Shown: positions 18,234-27,158 of the stretch, one piece after another
Layout of the letters: every line of letters starts with the position of its first letter
How positions within the stretch are numbered: position 1 is the first letter of the stretch
Source of the DNA: an uncultured Chloroflexales bacterium
Lineage (GTDB): Bacteria; Chloroflexota; Chloroflexia; Chloroflexales; Chloroflexaceae
DNA: 64,000 nucleotides
Assembly (NCBI GenBank): GCA_937902315.1
Contig: CALGUG010000039.1
Location: 1-64,000 of the forward strand
Direction: 5' to 3'
Program-made: the position numbers and the translations under genes
Notes under the pieces: generated by a model
Told to the model about the DNA's origin: nothing
Database searches by the model: none
The model's input: only the letters and a program-made list of their open reading frames with translations

Positions 18234-18268
18234 TTTGAACCTGCTAGGCGCTTGCGCCTGGCAGGTTG
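18234..18268. repeat. Family E hairpin
   Basis: AACCTGCTAGGCGC and GCGCCTGGCAGGTT pair with a 2-nt TT loop and one mismatch. A degenerate relative lies near 424-455, sharing the flank GCAGCGAAG. Confidence 0.7.
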
Positions 18269-18335
18269 CAGCGAAGTCAGCGAAGTCAAGGAAGGCAGCG
18301 GCACGCTTGATGGACTGAATGGGTGAGCGGCGATT

Positions 18336-18391
18336 TTGTAGCCGAAGGCGGACGCGCTAGAAGCCGTATGGAAGGTTAGGACCTCTCCGCC
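18336..18391 (+). repeat. Family A repeat, copy 5
   Basis: A full-length copy (TAGCCGAAGGCGGACGCGC ... GGTTAGGACCTCTCCGCC) that ends six bases before the T-run of the terminator at 18397. Confidence 0.85.
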
Positions 18392-18396
18392 AGATG

Positions 18397-18432
18397 AAAA
18401 AAAGGCCATCCCAACGCACTGGGATGGCCTTT
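18397..18432 (-). terminator. Terminator of the phosphohexomutase gene
   Basis: AAAGGCCATCCCA and TGGGATGGCCTTT make a perfect 13-bp stem with a 6-nt loop. The oligo-A at 18397-18403 becomes the T-run on the minus strand. Confidence 0.93.
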
Positions 18433-18444
18433 GTGATCTATGGC

Positions 18445-19794
18445 TTAGGAGCGGATCAGGGCCAGAACCTCGTCGCGCTTGGCCTCCATCTCCTCTTTCG
18501 AGGCGATCGACTCGAGGTTGAGGCGGATGAGCGGTTCGGTATTGGAGCCGCGCACATTGAAGTGCCAGGTATCGTAGCTGACCGAGACACCATCCATGCG
18601 CTCGACCTTGCCGTCGCTGTAGCGCTCGGCGATCTCATCGAGCTTGGCTTTGACATCGCTCACGGTCGAATTGATCTCGCCCGAGATGAAGTAGGTCTCT
18701 TCGAGCGGCTTGAGCAGATCGGCCATCGACTTGCCGCTGGTGGCCAGCATTTCGAGGATGATCAGAGCCGGAATAATGCCTGAGTCGGCGTAGTTGAAGT
18801 CGCGGAAGTAGTAGTGTCCGGTGACTTCGCCGGCGTAGAGCGCATCTTCGTTGGCCATGCGGCGCTTGATGAAGGCGTGGCCGACGCGCTCCATCAGCGG
18901 GGTGCCGCCCGCCGCCTTGATGCGATCGGGCACGGCCCACGAGGCGCGCACATCGTAGATGATGTTTGAGCCGGGCACTTTGCTGAGCATATATTCGCCC
19001 ATCAGCGCGGTCAAGAAGTCGCCCGAGATAAACTCGCCGCGATCGTCGATGGCGAAGAAGCGATCGCCGTCGCCATCGAAGGCGAAGCCGACATGGGCCT
19101 TCTCGCTGACAACGCGGGCCTGTAGCTCGGCGCGGTTCTCGGGCTGAAGCGGGTCGAGACCGTGGTTGGGCAGGCTGCCATCGGGATCGAGGTACATGCC
19201 GACCAGCTCGACCGGCAGCTTGGCGAAGACGCGCTGCAAGATCGGGCCGACCATACCGTTACCTGTGTCGGCGACTACTTTGATATTCTTGCCTTCCAGA
19301 GCTTTAACATCGATCAGATTGAGCACTTTCTCGATGAACTGCTCGCTCAGATCGAGCTCGCGCATCGTGCCTTTGCGAGTCGGGGTGGGGAAGTTCTCGC
19401 TCTCAACCAGTTTACGCAGGTCTTGAATGCCTTCGGCACCGCTCAGGAGGTAGGGCATTTTGCGAACCATCTTGAAGCCGTTGTACTCCTTTGGGTTGTG
19501 CGAAGCCGTGACCATCATACCGGGCTTATCGAGTTGGGTTGCTGCAAAGTAGAATTGGTCGGTGCTGACCATGCCGATGTTTATGATATCGGCACCTTGG
19601 TCCATGATGCCGCGTGTAACCGCTTCGAACATTTGGGGACCGCTCAAGCGCATATCGCGCCCAACGATCACTGTATCGGTTTGCAAAAAGGTTACAAACG
19701 CTCTGCCGATCAAGTAGGCGGCATCTTCATTGAGATCCGTAGGATAGATTCCACGAATATCGTAGGCTTTGAATATGCCCGGATTGACCTGCAT
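18445..19794 (-). CDS. Phosphomannomutase/phosphoglucomutase
   Basis: A 449-residue alpha-D-phosphohexomutase that interconverts hexose 1- and 6-phosphates for cell-envelope sugars. All four active-site elements are intact: the phosphoserine loop TASHNP (Ser98), the metal loop DGDGDR (about 240), the sugar-binding GEVTGH (about 321) and the phosphate-binding RGSNTEP (about 416). GEVTGH in place of GEMSGH is a tolerated variation. GAGGAG precedes the ATG. It is monocistronic and divergent from the MscS-type gene. Confidence 0.93.
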   Translation of the reverse strand: MQVNPGIFKAYDIRGIYPTDLNEDAAYLIGRAFVTFLQTDTVIVGRDMRLSGPQMFEAVTRGIMDQGADIINIGMVSTDQFYFAATQLDKPGMMVTASHNPKEYNGFKMVRKMPYLLSGAEGIQDLRKLVESENFPTPTRKGTMRELDLSEQFIEKVLNLIDVKALEGKNIKVVADTGNGMVGPILQRVFAKLPVELVGMYLDPDGSLPNHGLDPLQPENRAELQARVVSEKAHVGFAFDGDGDRFFAIDDRGEFISGDFLTALMGEYMLSKVPGSNIIYDVRASWAVPDRIKAAGGTPLMERVGHAFIKRRMANEDALYAGEVTGHYYFRDFNYADSGIIPALIILEMLATSGKSMADLLKPLEETYFISGEINSTVSDVKAKLDEIAERYSDGKVERMDGVSVSYDTWHFNVRGSNTEPLIRLNLESIASKEEMEAKRDEVLALIRS

Positions 19795-19840
19795 GTGTAT
19801 GCTCCTCTAGTTCAGTCATTGTACAACGATGCGTAAAGCG

Positions 19841-19898
19841 GATCGTAACACTTTACGATCTACGCATACTGTAGCATATCCCTAGGCGGGTATGCTAC
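19841..19898. promoter_or_regulatory. Two palindromes between divergent genes
   Basis: GATCGTAA-CACT-TTACGATC (19841-19860) and GTAGCATA ... TATGCTAC (19871-19898) lie side by side between the mutase and MscS genes. A TATACT at 19936-19941 may be the -10 of the latter. They may be operators or a structured leader. Confidence 0.4.
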
Positions 19899-20014
19899 TA
19901 CAATCTGTTCATGTTTAGGCTGGAAAACCTGACGGTATACTAAAATTGTGGCTGGATTCTTGCAATCGTATTCTGGAGTGCCTCGTACGAACTCAATGAG
20001 AAAGTAAACCGTTT

Positions 20015-20818
20015 GTGGATAAGCTTCAAGAATTTGAGTATCTCTACCAACGGCTTAAGATGTTACTCAGTAAGATTGTTGATCTTTTGCCTCAGCTTAT
20101 TTTAGTGTTGCTGATCGCAGCCCTCACCTGCATATTCGCTTTCTATATCAGCCGTTTTGTGCAGCGCTTGTCCGAACGGGCAGGCGCGACCCCTAGCCTT
20201 GTGAGCTTGTTTCGCCGAGCCATCACCGGCGTTGTGCTGTTTGCAGGCGCACTTCTGATCCTCAATCTACTCGGTTTAAGCCATGTCGTTTTGAGTTTTA
20301 TCGCCAGCTTGGGTGTGGCTGGCCTGATTTTGGGGTTTGCCCTGCAAGACCTGACCCGCCAACTCGCGGCGGGCACTTTGTTGCTCTCGCTGCGTCCCTT
20401 CGAGATCGGCGACGAGATCAAGGTCAAAGACTTTCAGGGCCATGTGGTTAACGTGAAGCTGATGGGCACAATTTTGCGCACCTCTAGTGGACTTGAAGTG
20501 CGCATACCGAATGCCGATGTCTATACTAGCCCGATCACCAACTATAGTCGTTACGGCATGCAGCGCGTTGAGCTGCCGTTTAGCGTGCCGATTACGAGCG
20601 ATACCGCCGCGCTCGAGCGCAGCATTCAAGCTATGCTCGCCAAACAGAAGGCGATCTTGAACGACCCTCAGCCTCAAGTCTTGTTTCTGTCGATCAGCGA
20701 TACAAAGCTGAATCTCAGTGTGCGCTTCTGGCTTGATTATCAGGTTTCCAAGATAGAGGAAGTTCAGAGTGCAGTCGTTGCACAATTGGCGGAGCTACTT
20801 CGATCCCAAGAGGCATAA
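20015..20818 (+). CDS. MscS-family mechanosensitive channel
   Basis: A 267-residue small-conductance channel. Three N-terminal membrane helices are followed by the Gly/Ala-rich pore helix (SLGVAGLILGFALQDLTRQLAAG) and the beta domain with PFEIGDEIKV, then a C-terminal alpha/beta domain. It opens under membrane tension to release solutes. The start appears to be GTG at 20015; an ATG at 20069 would cut the first helix. It converges on rex, with a shared hairpin between them. Confidence 0.9.
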   Translation: MDKLQEFEYLYQRLKMLLSKIVDLLPQLILVLLIAALTCIFAFYISRFVQRLSERAGATPSLVSLFRRAITGVVLFAGALLILNLLGLSHVVLSFIASLGVAGLILGFALQDLTRQLAAGTLLLSLRPFEIGDEIKVKDFQGHVVNVKLMGTILRTSSGLEVRIPNADVYTSPITNYSRYGMQRVELPFSVPITSDTAALERSIQAMLAKQKAILNDPQPQVLFLSISDTKLNLSVRFWLDYQVSKIEEVQSAVVAQLAELLRSQEA

Positions 20819-20822
20819 CTGT

Positions 20823-20879
20823 AGTTAGGCTCGGCGGTGAGACGCGCTACGGCGCGTCTCTAGCGCCACTGCGCCTAAC
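20823..20879. terminator. Bidirectional hairpin between mscS-type gene and rex
   Basis: The inner stem GAGACGCGC-TACG-GCGCGTCTC (20839-20860) is nested in an outer GTTAGGC/GCCTAAC pair. It is placed to end both converging transcripts, although the T-runs are weak. Confidence 0.65.
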
Positions 20880-20893
20880 AATTGTTTTGGGCT

Positions 20894-21571
20894 TTAACTT
20901 GTTTCGTTGCCCTCGCTGCGATTTTCTGATGGCAGGAGGTTATCTTCACGGGCGAGGTAGTAGGTCATACTTTGGAACTCGCGCACGGGGTCGATATAGC
21001 GTACCCAAACATCTTGAGGGACTTGAACCACGATCGGTGCATAGTTCAAGATGGCGCGAATGCCCGCAGCTACCAACATATCGGTGACACCCTGAGCGCG
21101 GTTGGCAGGCACTGCCAGAATCGCCATTTTGACATCGTGTTTGGCAATAAATTGAGGTGCATCATCGATATGTTGAACAGTAAGTGTATTGATTTGGGTG
21201 CCTACCTTGGCCGGGTCGCTATCAAAGAGACCAACAACATTTAGTCCATTTTCGCGGAACCCATCGTAATTAGCGATTGCTTGGCCAAGTTGACCGACGC
21301 CCATAACAACGACTGACCATTCTTGAGTTAGGCCCAAAATGCGTTCAATATGCCCTAAAAGTTTTTCTACATCATAACCGATCCCTTGTTTGCCAAATTC
21401 GCCAAAATAAGAGAGATCTTTGCGAATCTGGGCCGCTGTGTAGTTAATCCGTTCGCCAAGTTCTTGAGACGATACAGAAGTAACTCCTTCATCTAAAAGA
21501 TGACGAAGACTGCGTGCATACAAAGGTAGACGTTTGATAACTACGTCTGGTGGGATTTCAACACGTTCCAC
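20894..21571 (-). CDS. rex: Redox-sensing repressor Rex
   Basis: A 225-residue NADH-sensing repressor of fermentative and respiratory genes. The N-terminal winged helix (SSQELGERINYTAAQIRKDLSYFGEFGKQGIGY) is followed by a Rossmann domain with GVGQLGQAIANY and the C-terminal domain-swap helix. I place the start at the GTG at 21571, preceded by GGAGG, because a good promoter lies between it and the upstream frame limit. It lies directly after the PfkB kinase gene on the same strand but has its own promoter. No clear Rex box (TTGTGAA-type palindrome) is visible in its leader. Confidence 0.93.
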   Translation of the reverse strand: MERVEIPPDVVIKRLPLYARSLRHLLDEGVTSVSSQELGERINYTAAQIRKDLSYFGEFGKQGIGYDVEKLLGHIERILGLTQEWSVVVMGVGQLGQAIANYDGFRENGLNVVGLFDSDPAKVGTQINTLTVQHIDDAPQFIAKHDVKMAILAVPANRAQGVTDMLVAAGIRAILNYAPIVVQVPQDVWVRYIDPVREFQSMTYYLAREDNLLPSENRSEGNETS

Positions 21572-21609
21572 AACGCCTCCGCTCGTTTTGGGTGGCTCAA
21601 TTTGTTTAA

Positions 21610-21639
21610 AGTGTAGCACTCTAAACAGAACTATGTCAA
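21610..21639 (-). promoter_or_regulatory. rex promoter
   Basis: TTGACA (21634-21639), an 18-bp spacer and TACACT (21610-21615) on the minus strand. The -10 lies about 40 bases upstream of the preferred GTG start. Confidence 0.75.
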
Positions 21640-21654
21640 GGTACGTTACTTGTA

Positions 21655-22677
21655 TCAAAATCCTACCGAACGCTTATTTGCTTCGGTTTGGATGCCTGAC
21701 TGAAGTAAACGCAATTCATCATCGATGGCTGGCCGCGCACCAGTGCGGGCTACAACCCAACCAGCGATGCTATTGGCTTTTTCTGCTGCGTAAATGGCGT
21801 CTTTGCTTGCAAGATAACAGGTTAAAAAGGCAGCGTTGAAAGAATCTCCTGCTCCAGTTGTATCGACTGCCTGAATTTGAGCAGTAGCACAATGCTGACT
21901 CAACTGTTGTGACTTGACGTAACACCCCTCATTATCAAGTTTGAGAACAACTAAAGCGTCTGGGAAGAGCCGTCGCAGTTCGTTTGCGATCGCCTCCGGT
22001 TCCTCTTGATCTGTTAGTGCTTGACCTTCTTCACGGTTGGGGAAGAGAATATCGATGTGAATATCTTTGAAGAGGTCGATAAACGCTTCGCGTCCAAATT
22101 CGTGAATCATCTGGAAGGAAGCGGGGTCTAACGAGACGCTTGCACCATGCTTTTGGGCGATGCGGGCCGCTTCGAGAGCTGCTGATCGTGGTGGATCGGT
22201 AAAGAGCGACCAAGCCGTAAGGTGAACATGCCTAGCGGCTGCGAGCGCATCTAGCGGCAGATCTTCAGGGCGCAACACAAAGTCTGCCCCTTGGTTGGTA
22301 ACCATGCTGCGCTGCCCTTGTTCGTCGACCAACACCAACACTACGCCAGTGTCACGCTCTTTGGTGCGTGTCAACCAGGTTTTTACGCCCTCGCCTTCGA
22401 GGTCGCGTGCGATGGCATCGCCGAAGAAATCGGCACCCAATGAACCAACAAAGCCAGCATCGCCGCCCACGCGCGAGATCCACGCGGCGGTATTAGCTGC
22501 CGAACCTCCTGGGCTGAGCAGCACCTGGCCGGTGGTGTCGCCACCTGGCAACAGTTTGGTATCGGGTTTAACAACAACGTCCCACACAAGGTCGCCGACA
22601 GCAAGAATCAGCGTTGATTGATGTTGGTTTGGCATAGGTGGTGCAACTTTAGTATAGCTATAGAGATACGATTCCAA
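21655..22677 (-). CDS. PfkB-family carbohydrate kinase
   Basis: A 340-residue ribokinase-like sugar kinase (326 if it begins at the ATG at 22635). The first PfkB signature region GGSAANTAAWISRVGGDAGF and the second, DTTGAGDSFNAAFL with the catalytic Asp and anion hole, are intact. Such enzymes phosphorylate ribose, 2-keto-3-deoxygluconate, fructose or nucleosides; the substrate cannot be assigned. A ketodeoxysugar acid from the dehydratase at 12399 is possible, but the genes are 8 kb apart. Confidence 0.88.
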   Translation of the reverse strand: MESYLYSYTKVAPPMPNQHQSTLILAVGDLVWDVVVKPDTKLLPGGDTTGQVLLSPGGSAANTAAWISRVGGDAGFVGSLGADFFGDAIARDLEGEGVKTWLTRTKERDTGVVLVLVDEQGQRSMVTNQGADFVLRPEDLPLDALAAARHVHLTAWSLFTDPPRSAALEAARIAQKHGASVSLDPASFQMIHEFGREAFIDLFKDIHIDILFPNREEGQALTDQEEPEAIANELRRLFPDALVVLKLDNEGCYVKSQQLSQHCATAQIQAVDTTGAGDSFNAAFLTCYLASKDAIYAAEKANSIAGWVVARTGARPAIDDELRLLQSGIQTEANKRSVGF

Positions 22678-22698
22678 GATGAAAGAGTATAGCGATGC

Positions 22699-23334
22699 TT
22701 ATGCGTCGGCAGCGCGAACATTCGCCCCTGAAGGGTGCGAAACTTGTTGATGATACGGCCAAAACAACAGACCAACGCTCAACAAGCTTGTCAAAATAAC
22801 AGCCAACCAACCAGCGTACTGGGCGCTGACATAGGCCGTCATGGGTGGGTGATAGCCGAGTCCATAATCGATAAAGATCGAAAGCACGAACCAAGCGATC
22901 ACCATCAGTCGTTTGCCCAGCGAGATCGAGCCGATGTAGGGCAACAGCAGAATGCCTTCGCAGATCAAGCCGATATGCGAAAGGAAGAGTACGATCTGCA
23001 TAAATTCAACCGGAGCACCACCCATCCAGTGACGCGTCCAGAAGAAGAGCGTCCAGAAGCCATATTTAATACAGGCAAAAGCGGTTAAGGTCGTAAAGGT
23101 AGGCCAGCGTTTGCCCAACCAGAGCCCAATTGCGGCTATACACCAGAAGAGCGCCGCCTCGGGGCAGTCGGGAATAAATGGTACGGCCCAGAGCGGGCTG
23201 GTTTCCAGCATGGGCCAATACCAAAAGAAGATACCCCAGACCACGCCGATGACGTTGATAATAAAAGCGCTCCAGAATAAGAATGCTTGACGCAGGATCA
23301 AGTCCATTGTCCAGCGCAGAAGTTTCATAAGCAT
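22699..23334 (-). CDS. DUF1405 membrane protein (YpjA-like)
   Basis: A 211-residue integral membrane protein with six hydrophobic segments. The pattern INVIGVVWGIFFWYW, then PLWAVPFIPDCPEAALFW and FACIKYGFWT matches the DUF1405 family, which includes Bacillus YpjA. The function is unknown. It lies just upstream of the PfkB kinase gene on the same strand (21-bp gap), so they may be co-transcribed. Confidence 0.78.
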   Translation of the reverse strand: MLMKLLRWTMDLILRQAFLFWSAFIINVIGVVWGIFFWYWPMLETSPLWAVPFIPDCPEAALFWCIAAIGLWLGKRWPTFTTLTAFACIKYGFWTLFFWTRHWMGGAPVEFMQIVLFLSHIGLICEGILLLPYIGSISLGKRLMVIAWFVLSIFIDYGLGYHPPMTAYVSAQYAGWLAVILTSLLSVGLLFWPYHQQVSHPSGANVRAADA

Positions 23335-23395
23335 AGGAATGAACCTCTTGTTGAGATTGCGATCTACCCAGTTGGGCGATCGCTTTCAAGCCGCT

Positions 23396-23998
23396 TTAGG
23401 CTGGATCAGAGCTTTGATTGGGTCGCAGCAGCCGAATCGGGACGCCTCCAACAAAGCTTCCCGCTGGTACATCACGGTTTACCAAGCTCATAGCCGAAAC
23501 TGTGGCACCATCGCCGATCACAACGCCCGGCAAAATGGTGCAGTTGGCCCCGATCGTTACATCGCGCCCGATCTGAACTGGGCCGCGCCGCCACTCGTTG
23601 CGAGTGAATTCGTGGCAGAGCAGCACGCTGTTATAACCGATTACACTATTTTCACCGATGCTGAGCAGTTCGGGAAAGAAGATATCGATCATTACCATCA
23701 GGCCGACCGACGTATGCGGCCCGACCTGTATGCCCAGCATGCGATAGAGTATATTTTTGAGCCAAAGCATCGGGGTGTAACGGGCAAGCTGGATCACAAG
23801 CGCATTTTTGGCGACTCGTAGATAGCCACCCGTTAGCTTGGGAAAATACCAGAGTGCATTGTGTGGCCCAGGCGAAGGATAGATCTCTAAACGTTGCTTT
23901 CGCACAGCGCTGCTGCCCAAACCATCGCTTGCCAAAGGGCCGGGCTGAGCTGCTTGCGATGCCGCATGTGCGCGCTTGTGCAAGTTGTGTCGAATCAT
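23396..23998 (-). CDS. Left-handed beta-helix acyltransferase
   Basis: A 200-residue hexapeptide-repeat transferase of the maltose/galactoside O-acetyltransferase class. Imperfect hexads (IGENSVIGYNSVLLCHEF, then VQIGRDVTIGANCTILPGVVIGDGATVSAMSLV) build the coil. His in LLCHEF is the likely catalytic base. The N-terminal 60 residues are longer than usual and low in complexity. AGGA precedes the ATG. The acceptor is probably a cell-envelope sugar (inference). Confidence 0.82.
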   Translation of the reverse strand: MIRHNLHKRAHAASQAAQPGPLASDGLGSSAVRKQRLEIYPSPGPHNALWYFPKLTGGYLRVAKNALVIQLARYTPMLWLKNILYRMLGIQVGPHTSVGLMVMIDIFFPELLSIGENSVIGYNSVLLCHEFTRNEWRRGPVQIGRDVTIGANCTILPGVVIGDGATVSAMSLVNRDVPAGSFVGGVPIRLLRPNQSSDPA

Positions 23999-24086
23999 TG
24001 TTTCCTATGCTACCTAATGCGCTATCCATCGCCAATAGATATCACATATTATATCAGACTTATAGCTCGAATATATGATGGTCACT

Positions 24087-24890
24087 CTATTTGCGAGTAT
24101 AGCTAGACTCTTGTTTCGGCTTGAAATGCCAGTACACCTTCACGAATAGAGCGCTTAACGCACAGCTAAATGGTATGCTCGCTTCTAAACCAAAAGGGCC
24201 GCCGTTCAGCCAATGGGAGGCCGCTTGGTTGAGCTGAAACAAGCCGCTTTGCTGATAGTCGAGACCGCTGATGGGCAGACCGACCAGCAATGCTTGGGCT
24301 AGATTCCAGCTACTATGCAGCCCAATAACCCGATAGAGTGAAGCGTCGTGCAGCAGATAGAGGCTTGCAACGACCCCAAAGAGCCCAAGGTTAAGAAAGC
24401 CAAGGCCCGTCAGATAAGGATTATTCGCGTGCAAAAAGCCAAAAACCAGACCAGCAAGTAGGCATCCGGGCCAGATCCCCAGCGGCCTAGTAAGGTTGGG
24501 GAGCAACCAGCCGCGCAACACAAGCTCTTCAGAGAGGCTGACCAGCAGAAGTAGAACAACCGCCCGCCACAAGCCTTGCTGAACTGTAAGATCCGGTTTA
24601 AAGCTGAGCGCTCCGCACGCCCAGGCGAGTCCGACGCTGACTAGGCAGATCGCGAGCCCTTGAGCGAATCCAATCAGCAGATGGAGCGCTGCTTTAGGAT
24701 CGTACCAACCCAAAGAGCACCACGAGCGCCCTTCATAGAGCTTGGCCCATATCAGAATCAGCGCTGTAAAGAGCAGGCTTGCCAGCTCGAGACTGCTTGT
24801 CGTAAGTGCGACCGCCGTTTGGCAGACCAACAGCAGGCAAAGCGCCCCAAGCGGATGGGTATATCGTTCCAAGTTGCTTGGCTGGCGCAT
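24087..24890 (-). CDS. CPBP intramembrane metalloprotease
   Basis: A 267-residue membrane protein with about eight segments and the three CPBP (Abi/Rce1) motifs: EELVLRG (about residue 123), FGFLHANN (about 152) and HSSWN (about 190). The glutamates and histidines form the intramembrane active site. Roles in the family include prenyl-protein processing and bacteriocin self-immunity; the target here is unknown. Promoter at 24937-24966. Confidence 0.88.
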   Translation of the reverse strand: MRQPSNLERYTHPLGALCLLLVCQTAVALTTSSLELASLLFTALILIWAKLYEGRSWCSLGWYDPKAALHLLIGFAQGLAICLVSVGLAWACGALSFKPDLTVQQGLWRAVVLLLLVSLSEELVLRGWLLPNLTRPLGIWPGCLLAGLVFGFLHANNPYLTGLGFLNLGLFGVVASLYLLHDASLYRVIGLHSSWNLAQALLVGLPISGLDYQQSGLFQLNQAASHWLNGGPFGLEASIPFSCALSALFVKVYWHFKPKQESSYTRK

Positions 24891-24936
24891 AGACGGAACC
24901 GCCTTTTGGCTTTACACTTATGATCCGCTTTTCTCT

Positions 24937-24966
24937 ATTATACGCCGTATTAGCGTGATATTGTAA
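24937..24966 (-). promoter_or_regulatory. Promoter of the CPBP protease gene
   Basis: TTACAA, an 18-bp spacer and a consensus TATAAT on the minus strand, about 47 bases upstream of the start codon. Confidence 0.7.
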
Positions 24967-25084
24967 CATATGTCACAAGCAATTCAAGCAGCTTTTGGCT
25001 TTGAAATCTCCCTTCTTGAAAAGCAGGTGGAAGCATCGAGGAAACATGAACTGATATTGCTTGCAGGAAAGGTGTAAATCCTTC

Positions 25085-25114
25085 TTAACAAAGCGCTTGA
25101 AAATATGCTATACT
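25085..25114 (+). promoter_or_regulatory. Promoter candidate ahead of a small frame
   Basis: TTAACA-N18-TATACT, about 100 bases upstream of the ATG at 25212 and over 500 bases before the CNNM/CorC-type gene. Nothing else is seen in 24967-25211. Confidence 0.5.
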
Positions 25115-25211
25115 GGTTATATAAAGCTTGTGGTATTACCTTCGATCACAAGAAAGAGCTGTACTCTTCTGAGTGCCTGCTTGGTTTTATAGTTTTTCTC
25201 TTGAGGAAATC

Positions 25212-25529
25212 ATGCCTGCTTCAGAACCTGACGAACCTTATCACCGTACCAACGGTCGTGAGCTTCTTCACGACCAGACATATACGGCTGCCCGTTATTT
25301 CTCTCAATCCTACCCCTCAAATTCCACCAACTTCTTAGAAGCTTCTCTTCTCAATGGCTCATCTCTTGTAAGCTGGTTTATAGCCCTCTACTGCCCCTAT
25401 CGATCTAGGTTGAGCACGATCATCGCTCAAAAAGCCCCGCACGTTTTCGCCCGTTTCTGCGAATTGGGCTATGTAGCTATGTCCCGTTTATTGGCCTATC
25501 GGTGTAGTGTCGCTGTAGTTGCTGCCTAA
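25212..25529 (+). CDS. Small hypothetical protein
   Basis: A 105-residue frame I do not recognise. TTGAGGAA lies before its ATG and a promoter candidate lies upstream. The first 45 residues are polar (MPASEPDEPYHRTNGRELLH), and the middle has one hydrophobic stretch (SLVSWFIALYC). It ends 108 bp before the CNNM/CorC-type gene and could be part of its leader rather than a protein. Codon use is unlike the neighbours, with many TCT and CTT codons, so coding is uncertain. Confidence 0.3.
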   Translation: MPASEPDEPYHRTNGRELLHDQTYTAARYFSQSYPSNSTNFLEASLLNGSSLVSWFIALYCPYRSRLSTIIAQKAPHVFARFCELGYVAMSRLLAYRCSVAVVAA

Positions 25530-25637
25530 GCGTTTATGACAGCTTGGCGGTTGATGGTCGCTTTGTTTGAAAAGCAGATCTCCCGTTTTGAGAGCTGTAA
25601 TAAACCTCGTTATAAAGCTTACTTTAAGGAGACATCA

Positions 25638-27074
25638 TTGAGTTCGATAGTTGTGGAGATCGTCCTGATCTTTGTGCTTATCTTAGCAAATGGCTTTTTT
25701 GCAGCGTCAGAGATAGCGATTGTATCATCACGCAAAGGGCGACTGCAGCAGATGGCAGAACATGGCGATAAGGGTGCTCAAAGCGCGCTCGCCTTGGTAG
25801 AAAACCCTAGTCGCTTCCTTTCGGCTGTTCAGGTCGGTATCACCTTAGTTGGCACCTTGGCTGCGGCCTTTGGTGGTGCTCGTATCGGCAATGTATTGGC
25901 GGAGGTATTCGTCAAGATCCCCTTTATTGCGCCTTACGCAACCCCTCTGGCGCTCGGTATTGTTGTTTTGACGATCTCGTATCTCTCGCTGATTGTGGGC
26001 GAGCTGGTGCCTAAACGATTGGCCTTGCAGGGCGCAGAGGGCGTAGCCCGCTTTGTAGCTCCCACGATGACCTGGATTTCGCGCTTAGCCGCGCCGGTGA
26101 TCAGCTTCTTGACCCTTTCGACCAATCTGGTTTTGCAACTGTTGGGGCGAAACAAGCCCGCCGACGAAAGCGTGACCGAAGACGATGTCTTGGCGATGGT
26201 GCGCGCCGGAGCCGAAGAGGGCAGCCTCGAGAGCGCCGAAGAGACCATGATCGGCAGAGTCTTCCGCTTCACCGACCGCACCGTGCTCGATGTAATGACG
26301 CCGCGCACCGAAGTGGTGGCGCTCAGTGTCGACACCCCGCTGGCCGAGGCTATCCACGTTGTGGCCGATTCGGGCTACTCGCGTATTCCGGTCTATGAAG
26401 AGAGCCTCGATAATGTGGTCGGCATCTTGCACGCCCGCGACCTGCTGCGTTCGACGGTCGCTCCCGAGACCATGTACGAGATCGATCGCGGCTCGCCCGA
26501 GGCTACCAGTAGCGAACAGGGCACCGTGAGCGGTAACACCGCGACCGAGCTGAGCTTGCCGAAGGTCTCGTTGCGCGACTTGGTGCGCCCGCCCGTGATG
26601 CTGCTCGAATCGCAGCGCGCCGTGCCTGCCTTTCAACAGTTAAAGCAGCGCCAAGTGCATATGGCGATTGTGATCGACGAATATGGCCAAGTCTCTGGCC
26701 TTGTGACGCTCGAAGACTTCCTCGAAGAGCTGGTCGGCGAGATCGACGACGAGTACGACGAGGCCAGCCAGCAGATCGTGAAGCGCGAAGACGGCAGTTA
26801 TCTGGTCGATGGCCTGCTCTCCTTCGACGATGCCCAACGTGTGCTTGAACTGCCCGAGCTTTCCGAGCAGCTTGAAGAGATTGGCTTCAATACCGTGGCT
26901 GGTTTTGTGCTGGCTCTGCTCGACCGCCTGCCAGTGGTCGGCGATAAGATCGAGTGGGAAGGCTACACGATCGAAGTGGTCGATATGGACGGTATGCGCA
27001 TCGACAAGGTGCTGATTCAACCGCCTCAGAACCAAGATGAAACCCTCGCCGATAGCGTGCTCGACGCTTCCTAA
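25638..27074 (+). CDS. CNNM/CorC (hemolysin-like) transporter-associated protein
   Basis: A 478-residue membrane protein of the UPF0053 family. The N-terminal DUF21 domain has four segments (starting VLIFVLILANGFFAASEIAIVS); two CBS domains follow (TPRTEVVALSVDTPL ... VGILHARDLLR and VIDEYGQVSGLVTLEDFLEEL), then a C-terminal CorC_HlyC domain. Members are linked to Mg or Co transport. The start is the TTG at 25638, with AAGGAG six bases upstream. A polar linker of about 30 residues between the CBS repeats (ATSSEQGTVSGNTATE) is longer than usual. Confidence 0.9.
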   Translation: MSSIVVEIVLIFVLILANGFFAASEIAIVSSRKGRLQQMAEHGDKGAQSALALVENPSRFLSAVQVGITLVGTLAAAFGGARIGNVLAEVFVKIPFIAPYATPLALGIVVLTISYLSLIVGELVPKRLALQGAEGVARFVAPTMTWISRLAAPVISFLTLSTNLVLQLLGRNKPADESVTEDDVLAMVRAGAEEGSLESAEETMIGRVFRFTDRTVLDVMTPRTEVVALSVDTPLAEAIHVVADSGYSRIPVYEESLDNVVGILHARDLLRSTVAPETMYEIDRGSPEATSSEQGTVSGNTATELSLPKVSLRDLVRPPVMLLESQRAVPAFQQLKQRQVHMAIVIDEYGQVSGLVTLEDFLEELVGEIDDEYDEASQQIVKREDGSYLVDGLLSFDDAQRVLELPELSEQLEEIGFNTVAGFVLALLDRLPVVGDKIEWEGYTIEVVDMDGMRIDKVLIQPPQNQDETLADSVLDAS

Positions 27075-27091
27075 ACCTAGCTAGAGCTAGC

Positions 27092-27127
27092 AAAAAGGGC
27101 TTCGCAACAGATTGCGAGGCCCTTTTT
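27092..27127. terminator. Bidirectional terminator
   Basis: AAAAAGGGCTTCGCAA and TTGCGAGGCCCTTTTT form a 16-bp stem with one G-T pair and a 4-nt loop. It serves the CNNM/CorC-type gene and the converging lipoprotein gene. Confidence 0.92.
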
Positions 27128-27158
27128 AATTGTGGTAAAGCGAAAGAGCGCAGATAGT

